A DNA stretch of 64,000 nt, taken from contig NZ_JABKCA010000012.1 in the NCBI RefSeq assembly GCF_013166655.1, positions 1-64,000 of the forward strand, read 5' to 3'. The notes beneath the pieces are model-generated. The model had not been told where the DNA came from and did no database searches. It was given only the letters and a program-made list of their open reading frames with translations. Positions within the stretch are counted from its first letter, which is position 1. The number at the start of each line of letters is the position of its first letter. The position numbers were made by a program, and so were the translations under genes. Shown here piece by piece: positions 8,368 through 16,902 of the stretch. This DNA comes from Lentimicrobium sp. L6 (lineage in GTDB: Bacteria > Bacteroidota > Bacteroidia > Bacteroidales > UBA12170).

Positions 8368-9894
8368 ATGCAATTTACTATGAGATTATTTGGAAAAAAG
8401 AAAAAAACGGAGATTAATCAAGCAAACGGATACCTAAAACTCGATGATTTAAATGGAATATTTGGAATCATCGTTTTGGATACAGCATATGAAGTGGTGT
8501 CTGTAAATGATAAAATGTTAATTAGATTGAGTTTATCTTCCGATGAATTGATTGGTAAATCAATTAATACGCTATCTACTTCAATTATTGGGACTGAGTT
8601 TCACGATGGATTCTGGATTGAAACATTGGCTGCAAACTTTTTCAGCAATCAAGTTCAGGTTCTGAATAAAGAAAGTGGGTTAGTATCTTTCCAATTAAAA
8701 GTAGTGAAAAGCTCTGAAGGTTTTTTTACTCTTTTATTCGATGAAATACTAATCACTGAAAAGCATGAAGAAATTCCTGTTGCTCCAAATTTGAATAATG
8801 AATTATTTTTAGAACTCATTAAACAAACTCCAGATATTATATGTTTCAAAGATGGAGAGGGGAAGTGGTTATTGGCTAATGAGGCAGACTTGAAATTATT
8901 CCATCTTGAAAAGGTTAAATACTTTGGGAAAACTGATGCTGATTTAGCAAACGAAACCCATCCAATGTATAAAAGTGCATTTAGTACTTGTATGCAAACA
9001 GATAAGGAGTGTTGGGAGCAAAAGAAAATTTCCAGACGTGATGAAATCATCCCATTAACAAGTGGTGATGAAGCTATCTATGATGTCTTTAAGATACCTG
9101 TTTTTAATGAGGATGGAAGCCGAAAAAATCTGATAGTTTTAGGTCGAGATGTAACTGCTCGTAGACTCGCAGAAAAAGAACTCGTTAGCGCAAAATTACG
9201 AGCGGAAGAATCTGATAGATTGAAGTCTGCTTTCTTGGCTACTATGTCTCATGAGTTAAGGACTCCTCTAAATGCCGTTATTGGTTTTGCTAATCTCATC
9301 TTCGATGAGGAAGACCTTGTCGAAATTAGAGATTATTCAAGAATCATCAATAATAACTCTAATGTACTTCTTAATTTAATAGAAGATATTTTTGATATCT
9401 CATTAATTGAATCAGGACAAATGCAAGTCTTAAATGGGGAGTTTGATGTAGTGAAAGCTATTAATGAAGTATACGAAATATTCCCTGTGGAAATCAGCAT
9501 GTTAGATAAGATGGATATTGACTTTAAATTAAATATACAAGCCGAAGGGATTCTGATAGATAGTGATGTTTTTAGGTTCAAACAAATACTTATGAATCTG
9601 GTTAGGAATGCACTTAAATTTACTGAAAAAGGCTTTATACATATTTCCTTCAAAGCGCTTGAAGATACCATTGAAATTGAAGTGAAGGATTCTGGAATAG
9701 GTATTTCTAAGGATAAATTAGAACAGATATTCGAAATATTTGAACAAGGAGAAACAGGCTATAATAGAAAATTTGGAGGTGCAGGTTTAGGACTTTCTAT
9801 ATCAAAAAAGCTCGCCATAATATTGGGAGGCGATATTCGTGTTACCTCAAATTCTGGGCTGGGTTCCACTTTCATTTTATCGCTTCCTAGATAA
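8368..9894 (+). CDS. PAS domain sensor histidine kinase
   Basis: A 508-aa cytoplasmic histidine kinase. Two PAS-type domains come first (about residues 25-135 and 145-265). The second carries a typical PAS core beginning ELIKQTPDIICFKDGEGKW and ending with a VLGRDVTARR PAC motif. A short coiled linker leads to the HisKA dimerisation domain with phospho-acceptor His295 in MSHELRTPLNAVIGF. The HATPase_c domain follows, with N box NLVRNALKFT, G1 box DSGIGIS, F box FEIFEQGE and G2 box GGAGLGLSISKKL. There is no membrane segment, so it senses a cytoplasmic cue such as redox or a small ligand. No response regulator is adjacent, so it is an orphan kinase. Confidence 0.93.
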   Translation: MQFTMRLFGKKKKTEINQANGYLKLDDLNGIFGIIVLDTAYEVVSVNDKMLIRLSLSSDELIGKSINTLSTSIIGTEFHDGFWIETLAANFFSNQVQVLNKESGLVSFQLKVVKSSEGFFTLLFDEILITEKHEEIPVAPNLNNELFLELIKQTPDIICFKDGEGKWLLANEADLKLFHLEKVKYFGKTDADLANETHPMYKSAFSTCMQTDKECWEQKKISRRDEIIPLTSGDEAIYDVFKIPVFNEDGSRKNLIVLGRDVTARRLAEKELVSAKLRAEESDRLKSAFLATMSHELRTPLNAVIGFANLIFDEEDLVEIRDYSRIINNNSNVLLNLIEDIFDISLIESGQMQVLNGEFDVVKAINEVYEIFPVEISMLDKMDIDFKLNIQAEGILIDSDVFRFKQILMNLVRNALKFTEKGFIHISFKALEDTIEIEVKDSGIGISKDKLEQIFEIFEQGETGYNRKFGGAGLGLSISKKLAIILGGDIRVTSNSGLGSTFILSLPR

Positions 9895-10152
9895 AAATAG
9901 AGCTCAATAAAATTATAATTTTAGATTTCAGTATTTTACCGATCTACTTGATAGTCTTTCCTCTATTTTTTTAGTAAAACCACAACTGTTTGTCTAACAG
10001 TACTTTATTTTGTTCGTAAACGCACATCTTGTGAAAATCAATTTATAATATTTCTAAATTAAGTCTAAGCATTTGTGAGGGCTTCTGCCGACTAATATTT
10101 CTCCTCTAAATTGATTAATTTCGCAGGAATTGAAATATTAAAATCTATAAAA

Positions 10153-10383
10153 ATGGCGAAAGTAAAAGGTGCAATTGATGTGGATGTAGAAAGATGCAAA
10201 GGCTGCGGTGTTTGTGTTCCTGCTTGTCCAACAGATGTCATACTGTTAGCAAAAGAAGTAAATGGTAAGGGTTACAACTATGCATACATGGAAAATCCAG
10301 AAGCATGTATTGGTTGTGCGAATTGTGCTATTGTTTGTCCTGATGGAGTTATCTCTGTTTATAAGGTTAAAATAGCAAGTTAA
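10153..10383 (+). CDS. korD: 2-oxoacid:ferredoxin oxidoreductase, ferredoxin-like delta subunit
   Basis: A 76-aa protein with two [4Fe-4S] motifs, CKGCGVCVPACP and CIGCANCAIVCP. It carries electrons from the TPP-bearing subunit to soluble ferredoxin. The open frame extends to 10111, but the ATG at 10153 (MAKVKGAIDVD) fits family starts better, so I place the start there. It is the first gene of a four-gene operon with korA 24 bases downstream. The order delta-alpha-beta-gamma is the one used by Bacteroidales for enzymes annotated as 2-oxoglutarate (Kor) or branched-chain 2-oxoacid (Vor) oxidoreductases, and the substrate is not certain from sequence. Confidence 0.92.
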   Translation: MAKVKGAIDVDVERCKGCGVCVPACPTDVILLAKEVNGKGYNYAYMENPEACIGCANCAIVCPDGVISVYKVKIAS

Positions 10384-10407
10384 TAATAATATTAAAGACA
10401 TATATAT

Positions 10408-11493
10408 ATGGCTGAAGTAAAATTAATGAAAGGTAATGAGGCTGTAGCTGAAGCCGCTATTCGTGCTGGTTGCGATGCCTATTTTGGATATCCCATCACT
10501 CCTCAGTCAGAAGTGATAGAATATTTAATGATGGAACGTCCTGAAGAGAGAACTGGAATGGTTTGTCTTCAGGCAGAAAGCGAAATTGCTGCCATCCATA
10601 TGGTTTATGGTGCTGCAGGTGCTGGTAAAAAGGTGATGACATCATCTTCAAGCCCTGGGATTAGCCTTAAACTCGAAGGAATTTCATATATCGCTGGTGC
10701 CGAATTGCCAGCCGTTATTGTAAATGTAGTTAGAGGAGGACCAGGTTTAGGTACTATCCAGCCTTCTCAAGCTGATTATTTCCAAGCTACTAAAGGTGGT
10801 GGACATGGAGATTATAGAATGTTAGTTTTAGCTCCTGCTTCGGTTCAGGAAATGGCTGACTTTGTTGCTGATGCTTTTGAATTAGCTTTTAAATATCGTA
10901 ATCCAATTTTGATTCTTTCTGATGGTGTAATTGGCCAGATGATGGAAAAAGTAATCATGCCAGAACAAACTCCTAGAATGACAGATGAGGAAATCAAGGA
11001 TAAGTATGGTGACTGGGCTACTATTGGAAAGCCAGAGACTAGAGAAAGAAATATAATTACTTCTTTGGAATTAGATCCTTTCAAACAAGAAGCACATAAC
11101 ATTAAGCTTCAAGCAAAATATCAACAAATGTGCGAAAATGAAGTTCGCTATGAGATGATCAATTGTGAAGATGCTGAATATGTATTTGTTGCTTATGGTT
11201 CTAGCGCTCGTATTGCTCAAAAAGCAATGGAACAAGCAAGAGCTAAAGGTATTAAAGCTGGTATTTTTAGATTGATCACCCTTTATCCTTTCCCTATGAA
11301 GGAATTGAATAAATTAGCTGATCAAGTTAAAGGGTTCTTAGCTGTTGAAATGAGTGCTGGCCAAATGATAGAGGATGTTAAATTAGCTATTGAAGGCAAG
11401 GCTAAAGCTGAGCATTTTGGACGCTATGGTGGAATTATTCATTCTCCTGAAGAGATTTTAGAAGCTCTGGAGACACAAATTATTGGAGGATAA
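10408..11493 (+). CDS. korA: 2-oxoacid:ferredoxin oxidoreductase, alpha subunit (KorA/VorB type)
   Basis: A 361-aa subunit holding the pyrimidine-binding half of the thiamine diphosphate site. The family signature is visible: GNEAVAEAAIRAGCDAYFGYPITPQSE at the N-terminus, AESEIAAIHMVYGAAGAGKKVMTSSSSPG, then a transketolase-C-like domain with AYGSSARIAQKAM and RLITLYPFP. The complex oxidatively decarboxylates a 2-oxoacid to its acyl-CoA with reduction of ferredoxin, or the reverse. The stop codon is 3 bases from the start of korB, implying translational coupling. The length matches enzymes named VorB in Bacteroidales, so valine-derived 2-oxoisovalerate is a real alternative substrate to 2-oxoglutarate. 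Confidence 0.93.
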   Translation: MAEVKLMKGNEAVAEAAIRAGCDAYFGYPITPQSEVIEYLMMERPEERTGMVCLQAESEIAAIHMVYGAAGAGKKVMTSSSSPGISLKLEGISYIAGAELPAVIVNVVRGGPGLGTIQPSQADYFQATKGGGHGDYRMLVLAPASVQEMADFVADAFELAFKYRNPILILSDGVIGQMMEKVIMPEQTPRMTDEEIKDKYGDWATIGKPETRERNIITSLELDPFKQEAHNIKLQAKYQQMCENEVRYEMINCEDAEYVFVAYGSSARIAQKAMEQARAKGIKAGIFRLITLYPFPMKELNKLADQVKGFLAVEMSAGQMIEDVKLAIEGKAKAEHFGRYGGIIHSPEEILEALETQIIGG

Positions 11494-11496
11494 ATC

Positions 11497-12273
11497 ATGG
11501 ATATTAAAGAAATAATGAAACCCGAAAACTTAGTTCATACAAAAACTAAGAACATGACTGACAAAGAGCTGAGCTATTGCCCAGGTTGTGGTCATGGTAC
11601 TGCTCATATGATTACTATGGAAGTAGTTGAGGAAATGGGTATTACTGAAGAAACTATTGGTGTTGCTCCTGTTGGATGTTCTGTTTTGGCATACGAATTC
11701 ATGAATATCGATATGACTCAAGCTGCTCATGGTAGAGCTCCAGCTGTTGCAACTGGTATCAAAAGAATATATCCTGAAAAATATGTATTCACCTATCAAG
11801 GTGATGGTGATTTAGCTGCTATTGGTGGTAATGAAACACTTCATGCTTGCAATAGAGGAGAGAATATTGTTATCATCTTTGTGAATAACGGTATTTACGG
11901 TATGACAGGTGGTCAGATGGCTCCCACTACTTTAAAAGGTATGAAGACTTCAACATCTCCTTATGGTCGTGAAATCGAAACTATGGGAAGTCCATTAAAA
12001 ATGACTGAGCTTATCGCTCAACTTCCTGGAGTTAACTTTGTAACTCGTCAGGCTGTTCATACTCCTGCTGCTGTGCGTAAAGCTAAAAAAGCCATTAAAA
12101 AGGCTTTCGAGGTTCAGAAAGGTAAAAAGGGATTAGCATTTGTTGAAATCGTATCTAACTGTAATAGTGGATGGAAGATGACTCCAATCGATTCTAATAA
12201 ATGGATGGTTGATAATATGTTCCCTTATTTCCCATTGGGAGATATTAAGGTGGACGGAAATTTTGTTAAATAA
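11497..12273 (+). CDS. korB: 2-oxoacid:ferredoxin oxidoreductase, beta subunit (TPP-binding)
   Basis: A 258-aa subunit carrying the diphosphate-binding half of the TPP site: GDGDLAAIGGNETLHACNRG, then NNGIYGMTGGQMAPTT, the usual Mg-TPP motif. The CPGCGHG motif near residue 28 is the conserved Cys region that holds an additional Fe-S centre in this family. It acts with korA, korD and korC in the cytoplasm. It is separated from korC by 23 bases. Confidence 0.93.
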   Translation: MDIKEIMKPENLVHTKTKNMTDKELSYCPGCGHGTAHMITMEVVEEMGITEETIGVAPVGCSVLAYEFMNIDMTQAAHGRAPAVATGIKRIYPEKYVFTYQGDGDLAAIGGNETLHACNRGENIVIIFVNNGIYGMTGGQMAPTTLKGMKTSTSPYGREIETMGSPLKMTELIAQLPGVNFVTRQAVHTPAAVRKAKKAIKKAFEVQKGKKGLAFVEIVSNCNSGWKMTPIDSNKWMVDNMFPYFPLGDIKVDGNFVK

Positions 12274-12296
12274 TAATCAGCTAAAAACTAGAAATT

Positions 12297-12842
12297 ATGA
12301 CAGAAGAATTAATTATAGCTGGATTTGGTGGACAAGGTGTTCTTTCCATGGGTAAAATTTTAGCCTACAGTGGAATCATGCAAGATCAGGAAGTAAGTTG
12401 GATGCCAAGTTATGGTCCTGAAATGCGAGGAGGTACTGCTAATGTTACTGTAATCATCAGCGATGATAGAGTAAGTAGCCCTATCTTAACTCAATATGAT
12501 ACTGCTATTATTCTTAACCAGCAATCAATGGATAAATTTGAGGAGACTGTTAAACCAGGTGGTGTATTAATTTATGACCCTAATGGTATCCTTAAACACC
12601 CAACTAGAAAAGATATCACGATTTACAAGATTGAAGGAGCTAAAATAGCTGCTGAGATGGGTAATTCTAAGATTTTCAATATGGTAATATTAGGTGGTTA
12701 CCTAACTGCTCGACCTATTGTTAAATTAGAAAATGTAATCCTTGGTCTTAAGAAATCTCTTCCAGAACGTTATCACAAATTGATTCCTCTGAATCAAGAT
12801 GCGATTACACAAGGTATGAAAAGCATAGTCGAAGTGCAATAA
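12297..12842 (+). CDS. korC: 2-oxoacid:ferredoxin oxidoreductase, gamma subunit
   Basis: A 181-aa gamma subunit that binds CoA and closes the complex. The N-terminal signature GFGGQGVLSMGKILAYSG and the SYGPEMRGGTANVTVIIS motif are diagnostic. It is the last gene of the korDABC operon and is followed within 30 bases by an intrinsic terminator, so the operon ends here. The operon fits an anaerobic or microaerobic metabolism using ferredoxin. Confidence 0.93.
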   Translation: MTEELIIAGFGGQGVLSMGKILAYSGIMQDQEVSWMPSYGPEMRGGTANVTVIISDDRVSSPILTQYDTAIILNQQSMDKFEETVKPGGVLIYDPNGILKHPTRKDITIYKIEGAKIAAEMGNSKIFNMVILGGYLTARPIVKLENVILGLKKSLPERYHKLIPLNQDAITQGMKSIVEVQ

Positions 12843-12867
12843 GCGACTATAACCAAATGAAAAGTGA

Positions 12868-12900
12868 GCCGTTACATTTTATGTAGCGGCTTTTTTTTTG
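12868..12900 (+). terminator. rho-independent terminator of korDABC
   Basis: Arms AGCCGTTACAT (12868-12878) and ATGTAGCGGCT (12882-12892) pair over 11 bp with one G-U pair and a 3-base loop, followed by nine T residues. Confidence 0.92.
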
Positions 12901-12925
12901 TCCATATAGTTTTGAAATAAAAGTA

Positions 12926-12957
12926 TTTGATATTTATACAATTAGGTGCTACCTTTG
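12926..12957 (+). promoter_or_regulatory. consensus Bacteroidota promoter upstream of the 12983 gene
   Basis: TTTG at 12926-12929 and TACCTTTG at 12950-12957 with a 20-base spacer match the phylum's primary promoter consensus. The start codon is 25 bases further on. Confidence 0.65.
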
Positions 12958-12982
12958 GTATCCAACTATAAATGCATTGATT

Positions 12983-13663
12983 ATGAAAAATTGTTATAAT
13001 ATTATCATCTCAATTATATTATTCTATTTTATTTCAATCTCCACATTTGCACAGATAAATGATACAGTTTCTCATATAGGAGATGATTGCTTAGGAAAAG
13101 ATTATGTCAATAATTTTCAGTTTTATTTCGAAAATGATTCCTTATTTATTGGTGGTGAAGTATTAATGAATTGCTGGGATCATAATTATTTATTCAGAGA
13201 AGTTAGGCAGGACAGTGTTTTCTTAATCGCTGCTGATACTTGCATGGATAATTGTACATGTCATTTTAATTTTTCGACAGGTCTAGTAGCTCCAGATTAT
13301 AATGAAATTTATGTCTCAATTGGTTATTTGTGCTTAATTGGAGATTATCAATATGAGCATTATTTAGATACCATCATAAATAATCCATTAGTAAATATTC
13401 AATCAATGGGAAGGAATAATGATTTTATTAAAATTTCTCCAAATCCAATTATAAATCAACTTAATATAAGCTTGGAAGATTCTGGTGATTATATTAAGAA
13501 CATAAAGATCTTTCAGATAAATGGGAGAGAGGTTTATAATCGACATTGCTCGAATAAATCCCATTTGCGAATTATAGATTTTTCTCATTTCGATAAAGGA
13601 GTATATTTTATTAGTATTGAGTCTAATAAAGAAATCTTCATTAAAAAGATAGCTAGAATCTAA
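12983..13663 (+). CDS. T9SS type A sorting domain-containing protein
   Basis: About 226 aa. A signal peptide ends in TFAQ near residue 24. The middle (about 25-145) is rich in Cys, Asp and aromatic residues with a CxxNCxC cluster and matches no family I recognise. Residues from about 150 form a type A T9SS sorting domain (ISPNPIINQLNISL, KIFQINGREVY, FDKGVYFISI), so the protein is exported across the outer membrane. The frame can be opened two codons earlier at a TTG, but the ATG at 12983 gives a normal signal peptide and a good promoter distance. Confidence 0.8.
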   Translation: MKNCYNIIISIILFYFISISTFAQINDTVSHIGDDCLGKDYVNNFQFYFENDSLFIGGEVLMNCWDHNYLFREVRQDSVFLIAADTCMDNCTCHFNFSTGLVAPDYNEIYVSIGYLCLIGDYQYEHYLDTIINNPLVNIQSMGRNNDFIKISPNPIINQLNISLEDSGDYIKNIKIFQINGREVYNRHCSNKSHLRIIDFSHFDKGVYFISIESNKEIFIKKIARI

Positions 13664-13668
13664 TTAGA

Positions 13669-13703
13669 ATCCTCAAATTATTATTGGTTTGGGGATTTTT
13701 TGT
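13669..13703 (+). terminator. rho-independent terminator
   Basis: Arms AATCCTCAAA (13669-13678) and TTTGGGGATT (13689-13698), 10 bp with one G-U pair, followed by a T-run, right after the T9SS gene. Confidence 0.8.
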
Positions 13704-13775
13704 TTTAATAAGTTTTTTATATTTGCTCATATAACTATTTCGATACATATTATAACTGATTAAATATCATCTATT

Positions 13776-15137
13776 ATGAAGAATACGCTTTTTTACCTAT
13801 TTATCTTATTTGCTATTTCCATTTCTTGCAAAAAGAAGTCTGATGTTGATAGTACACAACCCATTATTGAAGAGACTAAATACTTTAACTTTACCGTTGG
13901 ACCCAATTATAATATTGATAATGATTATCAAAGAATAAGAAATTGGGTATTGGTCTATTCTGAAGAAAATGAATTGCTCATTAATTTGAAATTGGAGAAT
14001 GAAAATGAGTATAGTTACAATGATTTAGAATTACCTCAAAGTGGTTTGACTTTGCAAATCATAACTTATGAAGAACAAAGGGGAATAAATGATACAGTTT
14101 TCAATAGGCAAGATAAGGTTTCATTCATCACTTATAAAAACCTTATGCCTAGTCATTGGAAGTTTGCAAAAAATGAAAGTAAAGAATATGAGCCTATTGG
14201 TACTTTTAATGTTGAGCTTCAGGGTTTTGAACTTGGAGATTTCCATTTGTCAGAAATGAAATCATCTTATGAATATTCGAATTCAATTTATAATTCGAAT
14301 GAATATCAATTGAAAAGATATATTGACAAGGAATATTTATGGTTATTTGCCATGAATGAAAATGAAGCGCCTAATTTTAAAAAAATATCAAATATAGTTT
14401 CAGATACTCAGTTTATCATAAACAATAATGATTTAATTGTAATGAATGATTATGTTGATGTTACATTGCCACAAAATGAAAGCATGTTTGTATACCTTGA
14501 GTCAGAGGATGACTATAGTAGTGAATTTTGGGATTATAATGCAGTATTTTACAATTATTTTGATGGTGGAGAAACATCCATTAGAGCTTACAATCCAGGT
14601 GAGGTATTCCCAGGTTATTATAGTTACTATCGTGCTAGGAAGGGAAATGTTAATAACTATCAACTCACTTCTCGAGGAAACATTCCAAATCAATTAAAAA
14701 CACTAGACTTTGATTTAAACCTGGATAATTCAAATATTTATGATTTTAAAGCTACGGTAACTGGCAACGCGGATTTGGGAACTCTTCGTTGGAAGTATGA
14801 TAGTGTTGACGAAGAAGTATTTTTTGAGTATAGGGTGAATTTTCCTTTGGGTTCTGAAATAAATTTTTCAGCACCTAGTATTCCAGAAAATGTGATTGAT
14901 CAGTTACCTCTTGTATTCGATATCAATAGTTTTGAATATGACTATTTCTTGGCAAATGAATATGATGTTTTCAATGGTTATCAAGACTATATTCAGTCTT
15001 ATTATATTGATAATTTTGATTTGTATTCTCAGAGAATAGAAAGGCAATGGCAATATATTTATCAAAATAGTAAATCTATGGAAGAGAATAATGATAAGGA
15101 AATCATTGAGAGTTTAAAAAGAAACCCTTATGAGTAG
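13776..15137 (+). CDS. hypothetical lipoprotein
   Basis: A 453-aa lipoprotein: the hydrophobic signal ends in ISIS and the lipidated Cys is residue 18, followed by KKK. The rest is Asn/Tyr/Glu-rich, predicted mostly beta, with no motif I recognise. Base composition is somewhat more A+T-rich than neighbouring core genes, which hints at an accessory gene. It stands between two T9SS-related loci on the same strand, each with its own promoter or terminator, so no operon partner is evident. Confidence 0.75.
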   Translation: MKNTLFYLFILFAISISCKKKSDVDSTQPIIEETKYFNFTVGPNYNIDNDYQRIRNWVLVYSEENELLINLKLENENEYSYNDLELPQSGLTLQIITYEEQRGINDTVFNRQDKVSFITYKNLMPSHWKFAKNESKEYEPIGTFNVELQGFELGDFHLSEMKSSYEYSNSIYNSNEYQLKRYIDKEYLWLFAMNENEAPNFKKISNIVSDTQFIINNNDLIVMNDYVDVTLPQNESMFVYLESEDDYSSEFWDYNAVFYNYFDGGETSIRAYNPGEVFPGYYSYYRARKGNVNNYQLTSRGNIPNQLKTLDFDLNLDNSNIYDFKATVTGNADLGTLRWKYDSVDEEVFFEYRVNFPLGSEINFSAPSIPENVIDQLPLVFDINSFEYDYFLANEYDVFNGYQDYIQSYYIDNFDLYSQRIERQWQYIYQNSKSMEENNDKEIIESLKRNPYE

Positions 15138-15214
15138 CATTTGAATTTTGTTATAATTTTCCCAATGAGTCAACCCTTTTTAAATAAAGGCTGTCTATAC
15201 TTCGTTAATATGTT

Positions 15215-15222
15215 TATTTTTG
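15215..15222 (+). promoter_or_regulatory. -7 box upstream of subtilase pair
   Basis: TATTTTTG, a match to TAnnTTTG, 16 bases before the ATG of the first subtilase. A clear -33 TTTG is not seen at the expected distance. Confidence 0.4.
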
Positions 15223-15237
15223 GGAAAAATTAGATAG

Positions 15238-16896
15238 ATGAAGAAATTATTAAGCCTTGCATTACTTTTATTTGTTTTCTTAGTTGCAGAAGCTCAGGAA
15301 TATAAATATGCGGTTCATTTTACACATAAGAATTTTACACCATATAGTGTGGACCAACCAGAGGAGTTTCTCTCACAAAGAGCTATTGATCGTCGTGCCA
15401 AATATAATATTCCAATTATTGAGGAGGATTTACCTATAGATCCAGAGTTAATTGAAAATATCCTGGGTTTAAATGATAATTTTGAATTAATTATTCATGT
15501 AAAATGGTTAAATGCCATTATTATTTCAACACCAGATTCTACAGATGTGGAAATTTTGGATTTGTTAGATGATGTGGAAAAAGTAGTACAAGTTTATAAT
15601 TCTAATTTTAAATCTTCGAAAAGTGATAAACTATCCTTTGATCTAAAAGAAGAACAAATATATGCTCCTCACAAATCTACTCAAGCCTACGATTCCGCTT
15701 TCTATGGAGGAGGCTGGGTACAAATCAACCAACTTAAAGGTGAAAAACTTCATGAGCTCGGATATAAAGGTCAGGGTATGGTAATAGCAGTTTTAGATGC
15801 AGGATTTGTGGGAGTTGACGAGCGACAAATATTTCAGTCACTTTGGGATAATGACCAAATTCTGGGAACGAAAAATATGGTAGCTCCAGGAGAAACTGTG
15901 TTTGCCACTCATACTCATGGAACAGCTGTGCTTAGTACCATGGGAGGTTATTGGGAAGGGAATTTAGTAGGAACTGCACCCGATGCCGATTATTGGTTAA
16001 TTAGGACCGAAGATGGCGCTTCTGAAGCATTAATAGAAGAATATAATTGGGTGGCAGGTGCTGCTTTTGCTGATAGTGTTGGTGCCGATGTTTTAAATAC
16101 ATCCTTAGGGTATACCACTTTTGATGATCTACGAACTGACCACACATGGGAAGAATTAAATGGTGATTTAACCATTATTACTAGAGGTTCGAATATGGCA
16201 TTCCGTAAGGGAATGTTGGTGGTGAATAGTGCAGGGAACTCAGGAAATAGCTCTTGGAGATATGTTGGTGCACCAGCAGATGGATACCAAGTTTTTAGTA
16301 TTGGAGCAGTTGATGGTAGTGGGAATATTGCAAGTTTTAGTAGCCATGGCTTTCCTTGGAGTGATGATATAAAGCCGAATGTGGTGGCAAGAGGAGCTGG
16401 GGCATATGTGGCATCTGCGTTTAGCGATGTGGTTGCACCTTCTAATGGAACATCATTTTCAGGTCCAATTATTGCAGGAATGACCGCTAGCCTTTGGTCT
16501 GCCGATCCTACAGTAAGTCCAAAGATGGTAAAACAAGCCATACAATATAGTGCCAATAGATTTAATGAACCGGATACCCTTTATGGTTATGGTTTGCCTG
16601 ATTATGAAAATGCTTTGGGGATTTTAGGAATGGAAAATCTTCAATCAGAAAACCAAAATATTACTGTGGCTCCTAATCCTGTTTCTGAATCATTTTCTTT
16701 GGATCTTCAAACCAAAGAATATTTTAGTTTCACCATGAGGATATTCAATATTCAAGGAGCATTAATAGAAGAAAGAAAAATGAACTGGAATGGAAGTCCG
16801 TTAAACATAGACATCAAATCATACACAAGAGGAATCTATTTTGTAGAGGTACATGCTGCAAATAGAAACTCACAAATAAAAATCACCAAATTGTAA
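15238..16896 (+). CDS. T9SS-secreted S8 (subtilisin-family) serine protease 1
   Basis: A 552-aa secreted subtilase. Signal peptide about 1-19 (ending AEAQ), then a ~130-residue propeptide-like region containing SQRAIDRRAKYNIPI, a pattern common in Bacteroidota subtilases. The peptidase domain shows the complete triad: Asp187 in AVLDAGF, His227 in THTHGTAV, Ser406 in NGTSFSGPI. The C-terminal ~80 residues are a T9SS type A sorting domain (VAPNPVSESFSLDL, RIFNIQGALIEER, RGIYFVEVHA). It degrades extracellular protein. The next gene is a paralogue beginning 6 bases after the stop codon, so they form an operon. Confidence 0.92.
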   Translation: MKKLLSLALLLFVFLVAEAQEYKYAVHFTHKNFTPYSVDQPEEFLSQRAIDRRAKYNIPIIEEDLPIDPELIENILGLNDNFELIIHVKWLNAIIISTPDSTDVEILDLLDDVEKVVQVYNSNFKSSKSDKLSFDLKEEQIYAPHKSTQAYDSAFYGGGWVQINQLKGEKLHELGYKGQGMVIAVLDAGFVGVDERQIFQSLWDNDQILGTKNMVAPGETVFATHTHGTAVLSTMGGYWEGNLVGTAPDADYWLIRTEDGASEALIEEYNWVAGAAFADSVGADVLNTSLGYTTFDDLRTDHTWEELNGDLTIITRGSNMAFRKGMLVVNSAGNSGNSSWRYVGAPADGYQVFSIGAVDGSGNIASFSSHGFPWSDDIKPNVVARGAGAYVASAFSDVVAPSNGTSFSGPIIAGMTASLWSADPTVSPKMVKQAIQYSANRFNEPDTLYGYGLPDYENALGILGMENLQSENQNITVAPNPVSESFSLDLQTKEYFSFTMRIFNIQGALIEERKMNWNGSPLNIDIKSYTRGIYFVEVHAANRNSQIKITKL

Positions 16897-16902
16897 TCAA
16901 TC

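Noticed and set aside
9895-10152. tRNA or small RNA upstream of korD
   Set aside because: No cloverleaf or conserved tRNA T-arm sequence and no strong hairpin was found by eye.
15990-16556. 188-codon minus-strand frame inside the first subtilase
   Set aside because: Antisense to the catalytic domain with complete triad on the plus strand; no family features.
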